The notes: generated by a model not told the origin, from the sequence alone. DNA of 64,000 bases from Heligmosomoides polygyrus polygyrus (GCA_947396885.1 OX377202.1:28573407-28637406); one strand, 5' to 3'. Positions 10,123 to 22,085 are shown, counted from the first letter of the stretch. Numbers and translations: made by a program.

Positions 10123-10728
10123 ATCCATGGATGGTTTTGGTCGACTTGAAGAACTCAGACAGCCTTTTACCTTGTTCGTTCCACTTCAAAACGTGGGAAT
10201 GAGCATGTCACTAGCTACCTTTCCAAACTAGCACCCTCTTCTTTCTCAGAAATATTTCCTTTCTATTCGAAATGTAGTTAACCTAATAATACGTCGCTAT
10301 AGCTGTGTATTAATTGGTTTGTATTTTATTTTTTTAAAGAAAAACAAGTGCATAAATAGGGTAGGTGAAGGTCAGCATGTTTTGGGTTCCCTGGATGTTA
10401 TAAAAAAACATAAGTATGCAACTCTCTCTAGACTTGCTTAAACCCTTCATTCGCATTTGAATGACTACAACACTGAGAGAAGGTTTCGATGACAAAATTA
10501 GAAGCTGGCAAACCAATAAAATGCATATTTTCGTTTCTATTTATTTATTTATTTCGTACCAGCCGTCATAGTGGCCTCTCGACCGCACTGACATCTTTTA
10601 AACGACTTCGTCGTGGTAACAGCTTCTCATCATCAATTGTAGCTGCCACCTATGTCATGGTTTCCTCAAGAAGAACACCTTAACTACGTCGATCGGGGTA
10701 AGTTACAAAGAAATAGAAAAATAAACGA

Positions 10729-10957
10729 CATCCAGAAAAATCGACTATTTGACCAATATCGATACTTTGAAAACGAACTCCACATTCGTGTTCAGCGACC
10801 TCGATTACCCCAGGGCTGAAGTTTCGGCCCGCTTGAATGACATCCACAGAAAATCGATAATTTGATCAATATCGATTGATGACGATCGATATTGCAGAAA
10901 CGAACCTCAGATTCGCGTTTAGTGGCCTCGATTACCCCAGGGCTGAAGTTTCGGGAC
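10729..10957. repeat. Tandem duplication of about 125 bp
   Basis: GACATCCA(C)AGAAAAATCGA...AATATCGAT...CCTCGATTACCCCAGGGCTGAAGTTTCGG appears twice in a row (ends near 10829 and 10955). The two copies differ by substitutions and a short inserted palindrome, CAATATCGATTGATGACGATCGATATTG, in the second. Confidence 0.6.
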
Positions 10958-11431
10958 GCTGTTGAGCACCCCAACCTTGAGTATGGCCAGTACACAGAGC
11001 GTGCCCCACCCCAATTGTGACGGACGGAGGGACGGACGGAAAACACACATACATATACACACAGAAGAAACAAGGAAGGCGACAGAAGCAAGGGCAGGCC
11101 AGTGGCTGGCTCGGCAGAGCAGCGTCGGAGGAGTTCCTCACATGCCGCGTGTGGAAGCGCGTGCGTAATGTTTCAAACCAATTAGGCGCGAAAGTTTCTT
11201 GGAAATTTGCACTGCAGCTAGTTGCGTGCAAGTTTAAAATTCCTGGATGCAACCTTGCAAGTTAATTAAGCGCGAGGGATAAGTCGCAAGTAACTTGTTG
11301 TCCAAGTCTAAAGGCGCAAGTAACTTGTTCAAAATTTTCTGAGTGTGGAACTCCTACGATTTCTCTATAGGTAGGGTTACCAACTATATATTAAGCACAA
11401 GTCTTGCTTTCTGCACTTTAAGGAAAGATGT

Positions 11432-12005
11432 CCAAGCAGCTGTCTTTAAGTGACCAAAAGTTAGTGACACTGCAAGGTAACTCGAAGCTCGCAAGTGCGA
11501 TAGGCGCATAGGCTACTGGAGCAATTGTGTTGAAAAATGGGAAGCTAGAAGTCATAAAATAAGAATGTCTCACACTGTCTTCTGCTGACCGATGATCTTT
11601 GGTGTCTTCAGAAGATGAGGGAACAATTGGTGTGACTGAAATTAACATCCCTCTGTCGGCTGTTGTGCAACAATGGCGGAAACTCAAGGAGTTGTGAGAC
11701 AAACCTATTGAGTTAGGGCGGATAATGAGTGGTCTTATGGAAGCAGACCGGTCCTTATGCTGTAATTTCAAGATTCAGACCTTGTCAGCAGTCAGAGTAT
11801 AAGGACAAGTCGGAAGAATTCGAACTTTCCTGCTGCGTTCATATACGTGTCTACCTACTTTTGGCACTGTAACGGCGTCAGCGGGAAGCTCAATATCAGT
11901 GACTTCTTGTTCTAAGCATTCCTTGGAAAGGAGTGGATTGCGCAGCTGAAAGCACAACCCTCATGCAGGGACAAAAGACTGCGTGCAAATGCGTATCATG
12001 ACCTT
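11432..12005 (-). pseudogene. Repeated unknown ORF family, copy 2
   Basis: This is a direct repeat of 7516-8220. Minus-strand frames are open for 60 codons (11775-11957, with NPLLSKECLEQEVTDIELP) and for 117 codons (11418-11771, with TPIVPSSSEDTKDHRSAEDS and FNTIAPVAYAPIALASFELP). Copy 2 is the better preserved one: the stretch that is frameshifted in copy 1 is open here. Function is unknown. Confidence 0.45.
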
Positions 12006-12599
12006 AAAGGGTTAAGTATCCTTGCAAAGGTGACGACAGGCAACAGTGTCTTAATAATTAGCCATTGCTGTAGTCCTGATACGCGTTGTTATGTTAGGGT
12101 ATCCAACCCAAATCGGCGTTGGTGAAGCTGAGGACAGGCGTATCACCGTAATATTAAAGCCTTTTTGCCGCAAACGGAACTGTCGGCCCCATGATCCTAA
12201 CAGCACAACAAAGTCGGCTCTGAAGATACAGTTTGACTCACCTCTCTACTCTACAATTCCCACGGCTTCCCAGGCAACGCAGTAGCGATTATCTCTAATA
12301 AATCAATAATATTTTCATGGTGAGGTCCCACGCGAGTAGTCATCAGATAAACTTAAGTGTTAATTGCGAGATCTGTTTAAATTAGTTCCTCAATGGTATG
12401 CATCTTCCGCAGTCTTCCTGCATCCTTCCCGTCTTTCAGAAGTGCACGCTCTTCTTCCATTACATTGCTTACCATCTGAGAGAAGTTTCTCTATAGAAAG
12501 GACATTTCTAAGCAAATATATCTAAAGTATGATGGACAAGCATATTTATGGAATTCTACAAACGCCCTGATCCATTCTTTCATTTACTCTAATCGCAAG

Positions 12600-12850
12600 G
12601 GCCTGTTCCAGTCATTTTTAGGCCACCCACAGCGAAAATGCGGTGGTCTGGTAAAGTTTCATATAAGTTTGTGTAGTCCTTGAGGAGATGAATCAAGCGG
12701 TGTCAAGAGTTTCTCAAACAACTTAAAATTAAAGGAGTTATGAGCATGCTACGGTTTGCGACGGATTTTTCCGTCGCAAACCGTCTTTTTGACCGCGCGA
12801 CGCGGGCGGTATTGTATTTATTTCGGTTGCTTCGGTATACTTGGTTATTG
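12600..12850. repeat. Diverged end of the CAGTACC foldback family
   Basis: CAGTCATTTTTAGGCCACCCACAGCGAAAATGCGGTGGT matches, with many differences, the right arm of element C near 52380-52430, and the similarity continues to about 12740. It ends in the perfect hairpin ACGGTTTGCGACGGA-TTTT-TCCGTCGCAAACCGT at 12751-12784. Confidence 0.5.
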
Positions 12851-12999
12851 CTGAGTATTTCGGTTGCTTCATAGCTCCTGATTACGAGGGCCGTTTGAAT
12901 TAGTTCCGGGGATGCAGCTCGAAGCAAGACTACAGATGATGGGCCGGCCACGTTCGTTCTTACTTCTGCTCTGAACACTCCAATGCGTACTCTATTCAG

Positions 13000-13674
13000 A
13001 ACTCCCTATTGCAACAGTAACGTTAGTGAAGGATCTTGGGTTCCTCTATAATGACAAGATAGACTTCGCACTTCATTATAAAAATATCTTCAGGAAGGCT
13101 ATTACTCGTACCTACCACATATTTAAGGCGTTAACTACTAGAAATAAGAATGGACTGATAACGGCGTACAAAACATATGTCAGACCATTTCTGGAGTGCG
13201 GAAGAACGGTTTTCTCGCTACATAAAACAATGCATGTAGCCCTCCTTGAAAAAGTTCAAAAGAAGTTTACGAGAAAAACATTGATTAGATTATTCTTGTA
13301 TTCGTGGGTTCTTGTATTCACGTATACCTCGTGCAAAGATCCGCAATGCGTATCATTCCTTACCTTCACTAGAAAGTAGGTGAAGGGTTGCTGATCTTTT
13401 CATGATTTGTAAACTACTCCACAAATTAGTCTCCATTGGTTCTTCCCAATTTTTTGAACTGTTGCCCTCTCGAACCAGAGGTGGTGGAAGTAAACCCTCA
13501 TTTTCTAGACCTAGAACATCAGTCAGACGGAATTCGTTCGCTGTTAGGGCAGGATTGGCCTATTTGAAACTTACTAAGACTGCTGCTCTCTCTGCTCTCT
13601 TTCCTCATACAAAACCTTTGCGCATACAATCACCACTTAACCTAGATTTCACTTTACTTGAAGGCATCACGTAA
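13000..13674 (+). pseudogene. CR1/Jockey-type LINE reverse transcriptase, C-terminal end
   Basis: The plus strand encodes TVTLVKDLGFLYNDKIDF, then YHIFKALTTRNKNGLITAYK, TYVRPFLECGRTVFS and LLEKVQKKFTRK. After a frame change come FELLPSRTRGGGSKPSF, RTSVRRNSFAVRAGLAYLKL and a stop near 13674. This order (KDLG..., YK.YVRP.LEY, LE.VQ..FTR, R.SVR..FF..R....W/YN.L) is the thumb and C-terminal region of CR1/Jockey-clade LINE proteins. The catalytic palm is missing, so the copy is 5'-truncated, and there is at least one frameshift between 13300 and 13400. Confidence 0.8.
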
Positions 13675-13779
13675 TATCTATTTTGTACTCCTTGCTTAAG
13701 ATGCGTTGTTAGGTGTTAGTTGTTCGGTTCTATTTGAATTTCTTTCTTGCGTCTGTCTTATACGACGTGTTAATAACAA

Positions 13780-13850
13780 GTGCTACGACACGCCTAATGG
13801 CGTGTCGGAGCACTTGCGCGCTTCCCGCGACTTTGTAGCAGCACTGACCT
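13780..13850. repeat. Short dispersed hairpin repeat
   Basis: GACACGCCTAATGGCGTGTC is followed by GGAGCACTTGCGCGCTTCCCGCGA. A related copy, CACGCCTATCGGCGTGCC...GCACTTGCACTCTTCGCGCGA, is at about 18833-18885, so this is a dispersed family. Confidence 0.6.
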
Positions 13851-14059
13851 ATGGAAAGTAGTCTTCGTAAAACATAAAATTCGCTAGCATCTAGGACCTG
13901 GTGCGTACTTTATCGGCATCAAGCGCTTCACCACTTCGGTACCTTCATCATAAACATTCTTTCCTAACCGGCCAGTAATGTCATTGGTTTGTGCTGCGCA
14001 GTACTTCTGTCCCTCATGTTGTTCCTCCGCAAACGTTCTCGTGCTCAACAGCTAGCGTT

Positions 14060-14960
14060 TCAAGTTGTCCTTGACATGTCTTCCGAAGCCAGGTTTCCCT
14101 CTCTCGTTTCTTCTAACTGGATCTAAATGCTGGTCCGCCTTTACAGGTCTTTCCTCCCTCTCTTTAATCCCCCACCTTCCTGGTCCCAACTACTGGCCCA
14201 CTTCTTTGTTTCCACTATTAACATCTACTGGTCTCTTCTTGCTGGTTTTCCCGTCCTCGCCTCTCCTCCAGGTTCTTCCTTTCCTTCCTGGTCGCTCTCC
14301 TGGTCCACCATCGAGGTTCCCCTTACCGCCCTTCTCCACCATCCCCTTAGTGGTCCTCCCATGCTCACGGCACGGTCGGTGACACGTATTCAGAATCAGG
14401 ATGCTTGCTGCGCGACGAAGGGGGCCTGTGTTCTAGATCAAGAAGCTCAGAAGTCGCCGCTGCGTCGAGCGTGAAGAGGCTATGCATACGGCAGATTCCT
14501 TGTTCTCCGTATGAATTCCCTTCTCGTTGGTTCCCCGTCCTGTTCCCACCTCCAGGACCCTTCTTCCAGGCAGATTCCTCCTCCCGCCCCCCCCCCCCCG
14601 GGATCCTCCCTACTACTCTACCAAAATTAAGTAGGCCTTCCACGCTCACGACACGACGACGGCGAGCGAACACCCATTGTTTGACATCGGTGTCACATCC
14701 TCTAAATCCGGTCTGTCTTAATGGTAATGGACCCCCTTGCTGATCCTCCTTACTGCCCCTCCCCTGATTGGTAACTCTCTAATGATTCGTACGTATTGCC
14801 TAAACTCTTCTTGGTGCCACCTCCTGGCCTGCTTCCTTGTTCCCCCCATCGACCATCCCGATGCTCCTCCTGGTCGCTGCCTCCTGTCGGTTCTCCACCC
14901 TGAAAGTCCCCTCTTACTCTCACCCCTTTAGTAGTCTTCTCATGCTAATGGCACGAAGTC
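14060..14960. repeat. Degenerate CTGGTCCC-type satellite, block 1
   Basis: Irregular repeats built on CTGGTYCC and CCTTTACTGG, pyrimidine-rich on the plus strand, fill most of this block. Interspersed are units like TTGACATCGGTGTCACATCC near 14680. The same two repeat types form the larger inverted composite at 45780-47230. A run of 14 C lies near 14587. Open frames here follow from the base composition and are not called. Confidence 0.6.
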
Positions 14961-16754
14961 GGCTTCTGAATCTGGGCGCTCAGAAACGCGCGTAGGTGCT
15001 GTTGTGTTAAGCAGTAAAGGGCTGCGTTTCTCCTGCTGCAGCAACATCCCACGCTCAATAGCAAATTGTTCCCGCGCTGAAGTTGATGAGGCGTACCTCA
15101 TTCAAGTTAGATCATTCGACCGTCGTCGCTGTGGTTGATGCGGCGTACCTCACTTCGGTTAGATCACTCCACGGACAAACTCCTTTATACAGTACCGGAC
15201 ATGTTCCTGCGTTCATTCGCCGGAAATCCCGGAAAGTCAACATAGGCCGCTTTGGAACGGTCCAAAACGGCCTTTTTTAATAACTTTTTTAAAATTCAGG
15301 TACTTGTAAAATAAAATATATATATTTGAGCTTAGCAGTTCAAGCTCTATCTTATGACCTATAGATCTCAGTAGAGCTGAACAATGCATATAGACCCGAC
15401 AGAATCAATCGAGAGGGCGCGACAACTTGTAGAGCGATCGAGCGACAGCTTGAAGAGTTAGCGTCTGAGGAGTTTTATTACAAATTTGCAGCCGCCCAAC
15501 TCGGGAATTCCTCTAAAACTGTCCAGCGATCCTTTGGAGTGCGCCGTGCACAATGCATATGGGATCGAACGTATCAATCGAGGGGGAGACAGCTGGTAGA
15601 GTTAGCCTCTGAGGAGTTTTATTACAAATTTGCAGCCGCCCTACTCAGGAATTGCTCTAAAACTGTCCAGCGATCCTTTGGAGTGCGCTGTGCACAATGC
15701 ATATAGGATCGAAATTATCAATCGAGTGGGAGCGACCGCTTGCAAATTGCACGCGCGGCCGTGTTCGGAGCGCAACAACTCTGTCAAGTCCGAATCGTTT
15801 CAGCTGCAACTTGTGGATCTTGTAGGGAGCGAAACGATGTAGTAGTACGCCAAAGTGGAACGATGTAGCTAATGATTACGTAAAGTTACAGGGGCGCGAA
15901 TATGCAGGTTAGCCTTGCGTGACACGATTTTTTTTGGATTTCAGTCGACCTCTGCAGGGAGAAGCGGAGACCTAACAGCCTACAAACGTACTGTACTTTA
16001 CGATGACATGCTCACAACTCCATAGCTACCTGAAGTGGCTTAGCCCCATCTGCCAATTTAGAGTGGCGGAAGATAGCGGGTAGAGTTTCTCGAGTTCTTG
16101 CACGCCCAGATTTGAGTTTTCGACACTCACAATGGTACTGCTCTGTTCAGCCTGAAAAGCGCTATCGAACGGTATCAATTTTGGCCGATTCTTCTAAGCA
16201 TCGGTTTTTTGACAATTTCGCATCGAGGACGAGACCGCTCAAGGCCGTCGCAGGCGGACGATTACGTCATCGAAAATCGATGTTTTCGAAATTGGACAGG
16301 CTTGATACCGCTCGATAGAAGTTTTCCTGCTGATTTCAAAGGTGTTAATAGGAGTATCGAGAACTGTGATCTGGGCGAATAAGAGCGCGGAGAACATCGA
16401 CCGTTGTTGTGCCAAATAGGACGCAAGGGCATGTTCGGAGGGCAGTAACTCTGTCGAGATCGAATTGACATAGCTGCAACTCGTAGATTTTGTAGCCAGT
16501 AAAACGATACAGTCGTGCGCTAAAAAACAGCGATATAGCTTGTGAATGGACGAAGTAACAGCGGCGCAAATATGCAGGTGAGGCTTGCGTGACGCATTTT
16601 TTCTGATTTCGGTGGACCACTGCAAGAAGACGCGGCGAGTTAGCGGCCTCAAAAATGCGTATGCGAACAGAGCGCTTAAAGTACTTTACGGTATAGTTGT
16701 GCTCGAATGACCTATTCAAATAGGTATTCGAATGATTTTCATTCGAATTTGAGT

Positions 16755-17000
16755 ATTCGAATTCGAATGTTCAAAAAATCGCGTTTTTCGAATGCATTCG
16801 AATTCGAATGTTCAAAAAATCGCGTTTTTCGAATGTATTCGAATTCGAATGTTCAAAAAATCGCGTTTTTCGAATGTATTCGAATTCGAATGTTCAAAAA
16901 ATCGCGTTTTTCGAATGTATTCGAGTTCAAATGTTCTAAAAATCGCGTTTTTCGAATGTATTCGAATTCGAATGTTCAAAAAATCGCGTTTTTCGAATAT
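16755..17000. repeat. 41-bp satellite, six units
   Basis: The unit ATTCGAATTCGAATGTTCAA.. continues ..AAAATCGCGTTTTTCGAATGT and is repeated about six times. The unit is itself partly palindromic (TTCAAAAA-TCGCG-TTTTTCGAA). Because 41 is not a multiple of 3 and the unit lacks stops on the plus strand, all three plus frames stay open through the array. The open frames are therefore a property of the repeat, not evidence of a gene. Confidence 0.9.
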
Positions 17001-17482
17001 ATTCGAAATTCGAATGCTCGAAAATTGCGGGTATTCGAAACCATTCAAATATTCGAGAATTGCCAAAAAACACACAATTATTCGAATGTTCAATGTATGC
17101 CATTCGAATAGGCAAGTTAGGATCTGCATTGTTTTGCGAAGCCGATGCATGGATATTTTGCACTGAGAGTCCAGAAATTGTAAGCACGTCGTCTCCCTTT
17201 CACTCCATATATGATGAGTCTGTTAATCCCTCTTCCACAACACCACACAGGAAACAAGAAACACGGCTGAATCAGAAGCTGAACCTTCAGCTTTGTTCAC
17301 AGAAGGACTTACACTTTCATTCGTATTCGAACTTTTCCTATTGGAGCTCAGGAACCAGTTTTCTGTTTGACACTGCCTACGACTAATCTTGTTTTTCGTC
17401 ATCATCTTTGCACAATTGAACTTTGCTTGATCTCTTGTTCTCTATAGGGGAACTCTAGTACAGATCCAAAAACATTGGGGGC

Positions 17483-17605
17483 TATGTTATACTTCGGCGA
17501 CGCTGTTGTCGGCGACGTCGGTGACAGTGTTGAGCAGGTGCTATTCAGTGCGCTCAACTCTGCTGCCGACAACAGCGGCGCCGAAGTATAACATAGGCCT
17601 AACTA
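17483..17605. mobile_element. Hairpin MITE
   Basis: GGCTATGTTATACTTCGGCG...GCTGTTGTCGGC at the left is matched inverted by GCCGACAACAGCGGCGCCGAAGTATAACATAGGCC at the right. It is about 120 bp with no coding capacity, and sits in the DNA between the two 41-bp arrays. Confidence 0.7.
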
Positions 17606-17609
17606 TTTT

Positions 17610-19800
17610 GTGCACTCAGTATTAACCTTCACGCTCCAAATTTACCATCTTCACTGCAAGGTTCTGTGATCCTATCGTAGCCTTTCCAAGCTTTCTTTTC
17701 ACATCAAGTTGCTTTTTAATCCTAAAGCCGCTTTGTTTCCATGCTATGTTCGCCGCCCGAGGGTTGGCAGATCAGGATTACTATGCGATGCAGTTGCATT
17801 CTCTACTAGCTGAGCAGTAAACCATACAGTTGGGGTGCAGTAGGGACGATAATATAGGCGGATTAGTGGGTATAAGATTTCTAGGACAGATCAATTACAG
17901 CAACCGGATTTTACAACTGCTCAGAAACGTCCGATCAGATGTGCTGACTTCCTAAGAGACAAAGAACGCTATGAAGAGGTTTTTCGAAACAAGGGTAGGC
18001 CTTCCTTTTCGAACCGCACTCCTTTGCATCCAGGTGAACACTTATGGACAGCGTGATCATTAAGAGCAATATCTCGGGACCATTTCCGTGAGGCATTGCC
18101 TTTTCCTTCCGTGTACACGTCCATGCAAAATGTTTCTTAGGTCTGCCTTTCTGCCAATTTGGATGGAGCGAATGTTTATGGAAAGAATGTAGTTTCTTTT
18201 ATGTGCTTCTGTGCCGAACGAGGTCGTAACGCTGATCAGTCTTTACTGAGTTTCCTAACATTCCGACCATCATCGTTTTTGCACGCCAAAATTACCGATT
18301 CGGACACTAATCCATCAAGCACCTAATAGGATGGAGCTTTTCGGCTATTGTTCAGACCTGTAGCTAGAACCTGAACCTAATAACAAGTAGTTCAATCGCT
18401 GATCTACAACTCTTAAGGGACTTATTAGGACTACCAATACAAGGAGGGGGAGCGGTTAGGCTGCTCAAGATTAATCTTCCTTGCAATCCTATAAGGCGAA
18501 GAAGCGTGAAAACATCTAGTCGCGAAGTTTCCTTAAGAAACTCTGCTTCTCATAGTTGGGTTTTGATTATGACTTAGTAACACACTTGCTTCGTTCAGGT
18601 GGTCATAGGCATCGACAAGAAGTCAGATCACTCAATGTTTCTCGGTCATGCTCTTCTTGGTCCTGGATTGGCTGTCTATAACCCGAAAGTACTTGTCCAT
18701 TTCATCTTATGTCGCACATAGGATATGTTGTTGTTCACATATCGGCAGGACAGCAAAAAAGCGACACCACTGTTCTTCAGTCCTTGATGTATAGTAATGG
18801 CAAAAATATTGGTGCCTATAATATATATCCGTCACGCCTATCGGCGTGCCCCGCACTTGCACTCTTCGCGCGATGTTGCAGTATCACTGAGGTTATGGTA
18901 AGGACAATCACATCAAGCCAGTTGCTCTGCTCATTATGCTTTCTTTCCTACCTTGCAGTACAAAAGGCAGAATTTAAGAACCTTGCTATGTTCCAACCTT
19001 GCACTACCTTCCTTAAGATTATTTTCGGAACGTACGCCCGAGCTGACTATGGGTCTGACTTTGTGGGAGTGGGGTTAACTGCGGCCAAGTTTTCGGCTCG
19101 AACAATCGTTAGGTAAGCACTGTAGAGAAGGCAGCTATTATATTATACACATCTATTCGACGACCACTTTTCTCAATCACGGAGATCATTTAGAGCTTTC
19201 CGCACTCTCGTATGCCATCAAAAATAATGCACAAACAACACTCAAGCACTTCTCATCTCCTTCTTATGTACACTTCATGTTTCTTAGGTAATGTGAATAA
19301 ATAGACGAAGCAGATGGAACCTTCCGGTTTCGAAGATCTCCATCATGATGACCTTGGTCTCCGATGAAGCAAATAGTTTCATTGAGAGTTTCCAGGGTTC
19401 CATGGTAAGGGGTCCCATGGTAAGCCGAAAAGGTGGATGCACATATGTAACCCCAGTAATTCAAACCAAAGTGTAAGCGCTCCACCAGCTATATCCCGTG
19501 CTATATCACCTGGCCCTTTATTGGGCTAAGGTAAGGTATGGCCTTTGGAATCTTTTTATCAGTCAACCAGGAAAAAGAGCTAAGCTTTTCAAGGACGTGT
19601 TGTTTGGTTTGATGACCAGTAACATATTTCATCCTTTCAGGCATAGAAGAATTCGGTGGAAAAATCACTCCATTAAAACCTTGTTAAACACTTTGCAAAC
19701 GAATGTAAATTTCCTACTATGTCAGGGTAAACCGTCTATTGGTCATTGCCACCAAAGCACCAGCCGTGTTTTTCCTTTCCGTGACCCAATATTCTATTCG
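17610..19800. other. Unexplained 2.2 kb between satellite arrays
   Basis: No domain, RNA gene or TIR pair is recognised apart from the short hairpin repeat near 18833-18885. Base composition is ordinary. Open frames of 60-135 codons exist (for example plus 18709-19116, minus 19264-19485) without known motifs. The 110 or so bases after 17110 resemble an exon (TTAG acceptor, GTAAGC donor at about 17180), but I found no partner exons. Confidence 0.35.
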
Positions 19801-19838
19801 AAAATATTCGAATATTCGAATAGAATATTCGAATCAAT

Positions 19839-20166
19839 ATTCGAATTCGAATGTTCAAAAAATCGCGTTTTTCGAATGTATTCGAATTCGAATGTTCAAA
19901 AAATCGCGTTTTTCGAATGTATTCGAATTCGAATGTTCAAAAAATCGCGTTTTTCGAATGTATTCGAATTCGAATGTTCAAAAAATCCCGTTTTTCGAAT
20001 GTACTCGAATTCGAATGTTCAAAAAATCGCGTTTTTCGAATCCATTCGAATTCGAATGTTCAAAAAATCGCATTTTTCGATTGTATTCGAATTCGAATGT
20101 TCAAAAAATCGCATTTTTCGAATGTATTCGAATTCGAATGTTCAAAAAATCACGTTTTTCGAATGT
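19839..20166. repeat. 41-bp satellite, eight units
   Basis: This is the same unit as at 16755-17000, about eight copies, and again both arrays run into GAAATTCGAATGCTCGAAAATTGCGGGTATTCGAAACCATTC. Here that end segment is followed by its own inverse, making a palindrome at 20190-20246 centred on TCGAATATTCGA. Confidence 0.9.
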
Positions 20167-21689
20167 ATTCGAAATTCGAATGCTCGAAAATTGCGGGTAT
20201 TCGAAACCATTCGAATATTCGAATGGTTTCGAATACCCGCAATTTCTCAAGACGGGCTCGGAACTTCTCAGCTGCCCAAACTGCCTTAGCGCCATCTGCC
20301 GTTTTAGGGCGGCGGAGTTAGCGGTTGAAGTTTCGTGCTCTCTTACTCGCCCATATTTGGGTTTCCGACACTTCCAGTAACACCGTTTTGTTTATAACAA
20401 AAAGCTCCATCGAATGATGTCACTCTAGACTACTTTTAAAAAATCGATTTTTTGACAATATCGAGGACGTGGCGCTCTAGGCCGAGCTGCGCGGAAGATG
20501 ACGTCGTCGAAAGCCGGTATTTTCGAAATTGGCCAAATTTCCTAGTGCAAACTTCGTCCAAAATTGTCTGGGGTTACTTAGGGCGCTGATTACGAATGCG
20601 GCGTCCGTTTTTGAGAATTCCGTCGACTTCGGTAGGTTTTGGATTTTCTTCTAGATAATTGAGGGTGAGGGTCGTGCCCCTGTAACTTTACGTAATCATA
20701 AGCTACATCGTTCCACTTTGGCGTACTACTACACCGTTTCGCTGCCTACAAAACCCACGAGTTGCAGCCGAAACGATCCGGACTTGACAGAGTTGTTGCG
20801 CTCCAAACACGTGCAATTTGCAAGCGGTCGCTCCTACTCGATTGATAGATTCGATCCTATATGCATTGTGTACGGCGCACTCCAAAGGCTCGCTGGACAG
20901 TCTTAGAGCAATTCCTGAGTAAGGCGGCTACAAATTTGTGATAAAAACTCCTCAGACGCTCACTTTACGAACTGTCGCTCGATCGCTCTACAGGTTGTCG
21001 CGCCCACTCGACTGATTCTGTCGGGCCTATATGCATTGTTCAACTCTGCTGAGATCTATAGGTCATAAGATAGAGCTTGAGCTGCTGAGCCCAAAAAATA
21101 TGTGTTTCTTTTTACAAGTACTTGACTTTCAAAAAAGTTATTTAAAAAGGCCACTTTGGACCGTTCCAAAGCGGCCTATGTTGACCTTTCCGGGATTTCC
21201 GGCGAATGAACGCAGGAACATGTCCGGTACTGTATATGGGTGGTCATATCGTATCATGATAGCACCTAGCCTTGCATGTAATCTGGAACTTTTTATCCAT
21301 ATTGTAGATGACATGTTTCTAGGTCTGTGTTGGCTCCTCCTTTGCTACGGAAGCGCCACTCCCTTCAAAATGTCGCTGCCGCCCGAATCTTCGCCAATAA
21401 TCGCTTTGCAGTGCCATGTTGAAGCGATTTTTTAAAAGTGCAGATCTCATTGAATGCGCTTTTTAGATCAATCAAGGGGGAGGCCCTTCATCAGGTCTCA
21501 CGATAACTTTGGTAGAAGTGGAATTGAATTATTTTGCAATGAAGACACACTGACAAACGAAGGAGGGGCCTTTCCTTTTCTATTTCCTAGCTGGGACAAC
21601 CCTCCATGTTTGTGCATGCTTCACATTTCTAGTGGTACAATCTTCACTAGGACAGATCCTATTTTTGAAAGATACGTTTGGAATGAAAA

Positions 21690-22085
21690 ATTTAGGAAAC
21701 GGGAAAAGATAGAAGAAACCTCTAGAACAATAGAAAATGAATGTCTCACGTTGTCGTCTGCAGTCAAATCGGGACCTGCTAGGCAAATTGGTTTCACTAA
21801 AATAGAATTTTCATGAGAAGAACGACATTGGTGGGATGTTTCTTATATTGGAATTACGTTAATCGTTGGACAAACCCATTGACTTAGCTGCAGCTTTGAG
21901 TGGACTCACGGTGGCGGAAGACTGCTTATTTCGCTGGAATGTGAGAAATATTGCTCAAAAAATATTGTATCAACATTTGGGTCACAAAACCCACTTTTTG
22001 CACCACTACAGCATCAAGGGGAAGCTCAATATTCGTGTTTTCTTGTTCCAAGCATTCCTTGGAGAGAAGAGGATTTTCAGGCTGG
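21690..22085 (-). pseudogene. Repeated unknown ORF family, copy 3 (diverged)
   Basis: The minus strand keeps FQPENPLLSKECLEQENTNI and ELPLDAVVVQKVG, aligned with copies 1 and 2, and further on an acceptor-like TATTTTAG followed by KPICLAGPDLTADDNVRHSF. Amino-acid similarity outlasts nucleotide similarity, which suggests the frame was under selection when the copies diverged. Confidence 0.4.

Larger units (their letters stand above)
9156..11343. mobile_element. 2.2-kb TIR element of unknown superfamily
   Basis: CTCAGAAAATTTTGAACAAG at 9156 recurs inverted, CTTGTTCAAAATTTTCTGAG, ending at 11343, with further similarity inward (GTTAYCTGCAAG / CTTGCGCAAGTAAC). The left boundary coincides with the break in the RT fragment. 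No target duplication or transposase is recognised. Inside are a 65-bp tandem repeat, an RTE scrap, a perfect 36-bp hairpin and a duplicated block near 10.8 kb. Confidence 0.4.
15190..21232. mobile_element. Giant 6-kb foldback element B (CAGTACC termini)
   Basis: CAGTACCGGACATGTTCCTG at 15190 follows TA. Its inverted partner CAGGAACATGTCCGGTACTG ends at 21232 and is followed by TA. The terminal arms (about 15190-15900 and 20640-21232) share the AGGCCGCTTTGGAAC hairpin, the ATGCATATAG..ATCAATCGAG modules and a block with CAACTCTGTCAAGTCCGAATCG. Inward of the arms, 16010-16300 and 20260-20460 are repeats in the same orientation. Two 41-bp arrays (16755-17000 and 19839-20166) flank 17100-19800, which has no counterpart in elements A or C. 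Either the element carries 2.7 kb of cargo or a later insertion split it between the arrays. Confidence 0.6.

Noticed and set aside
14565..14610. C-rich run as a regulatory or i-motif element
   Set aside because: A homopolymer within a pyrimidine-rich satellite; similar runs at 24835, 33105 and 46149 have no common context.
16755..17000. Possible CRISPR array (regular 41-bp repeats)
   Set aside because: Repeats are directly adjacent with no unique spacers, and the genome is eukaryotic.
16707..17166. Long overlapping plus- and minus-strand frames in the satellite
   Set aside because: They follow from a 41-bp unit without stop codons; the predicted peptides are just the repeat read in three phases.
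17110..17180. Exon-like stretch (TTAG acceptor, ATT|GTAAGC donor)
   Set aside because: The reading is short and unrecognised, it starts at the edge of the satellite, and no neighbouring exon joins it in phase.
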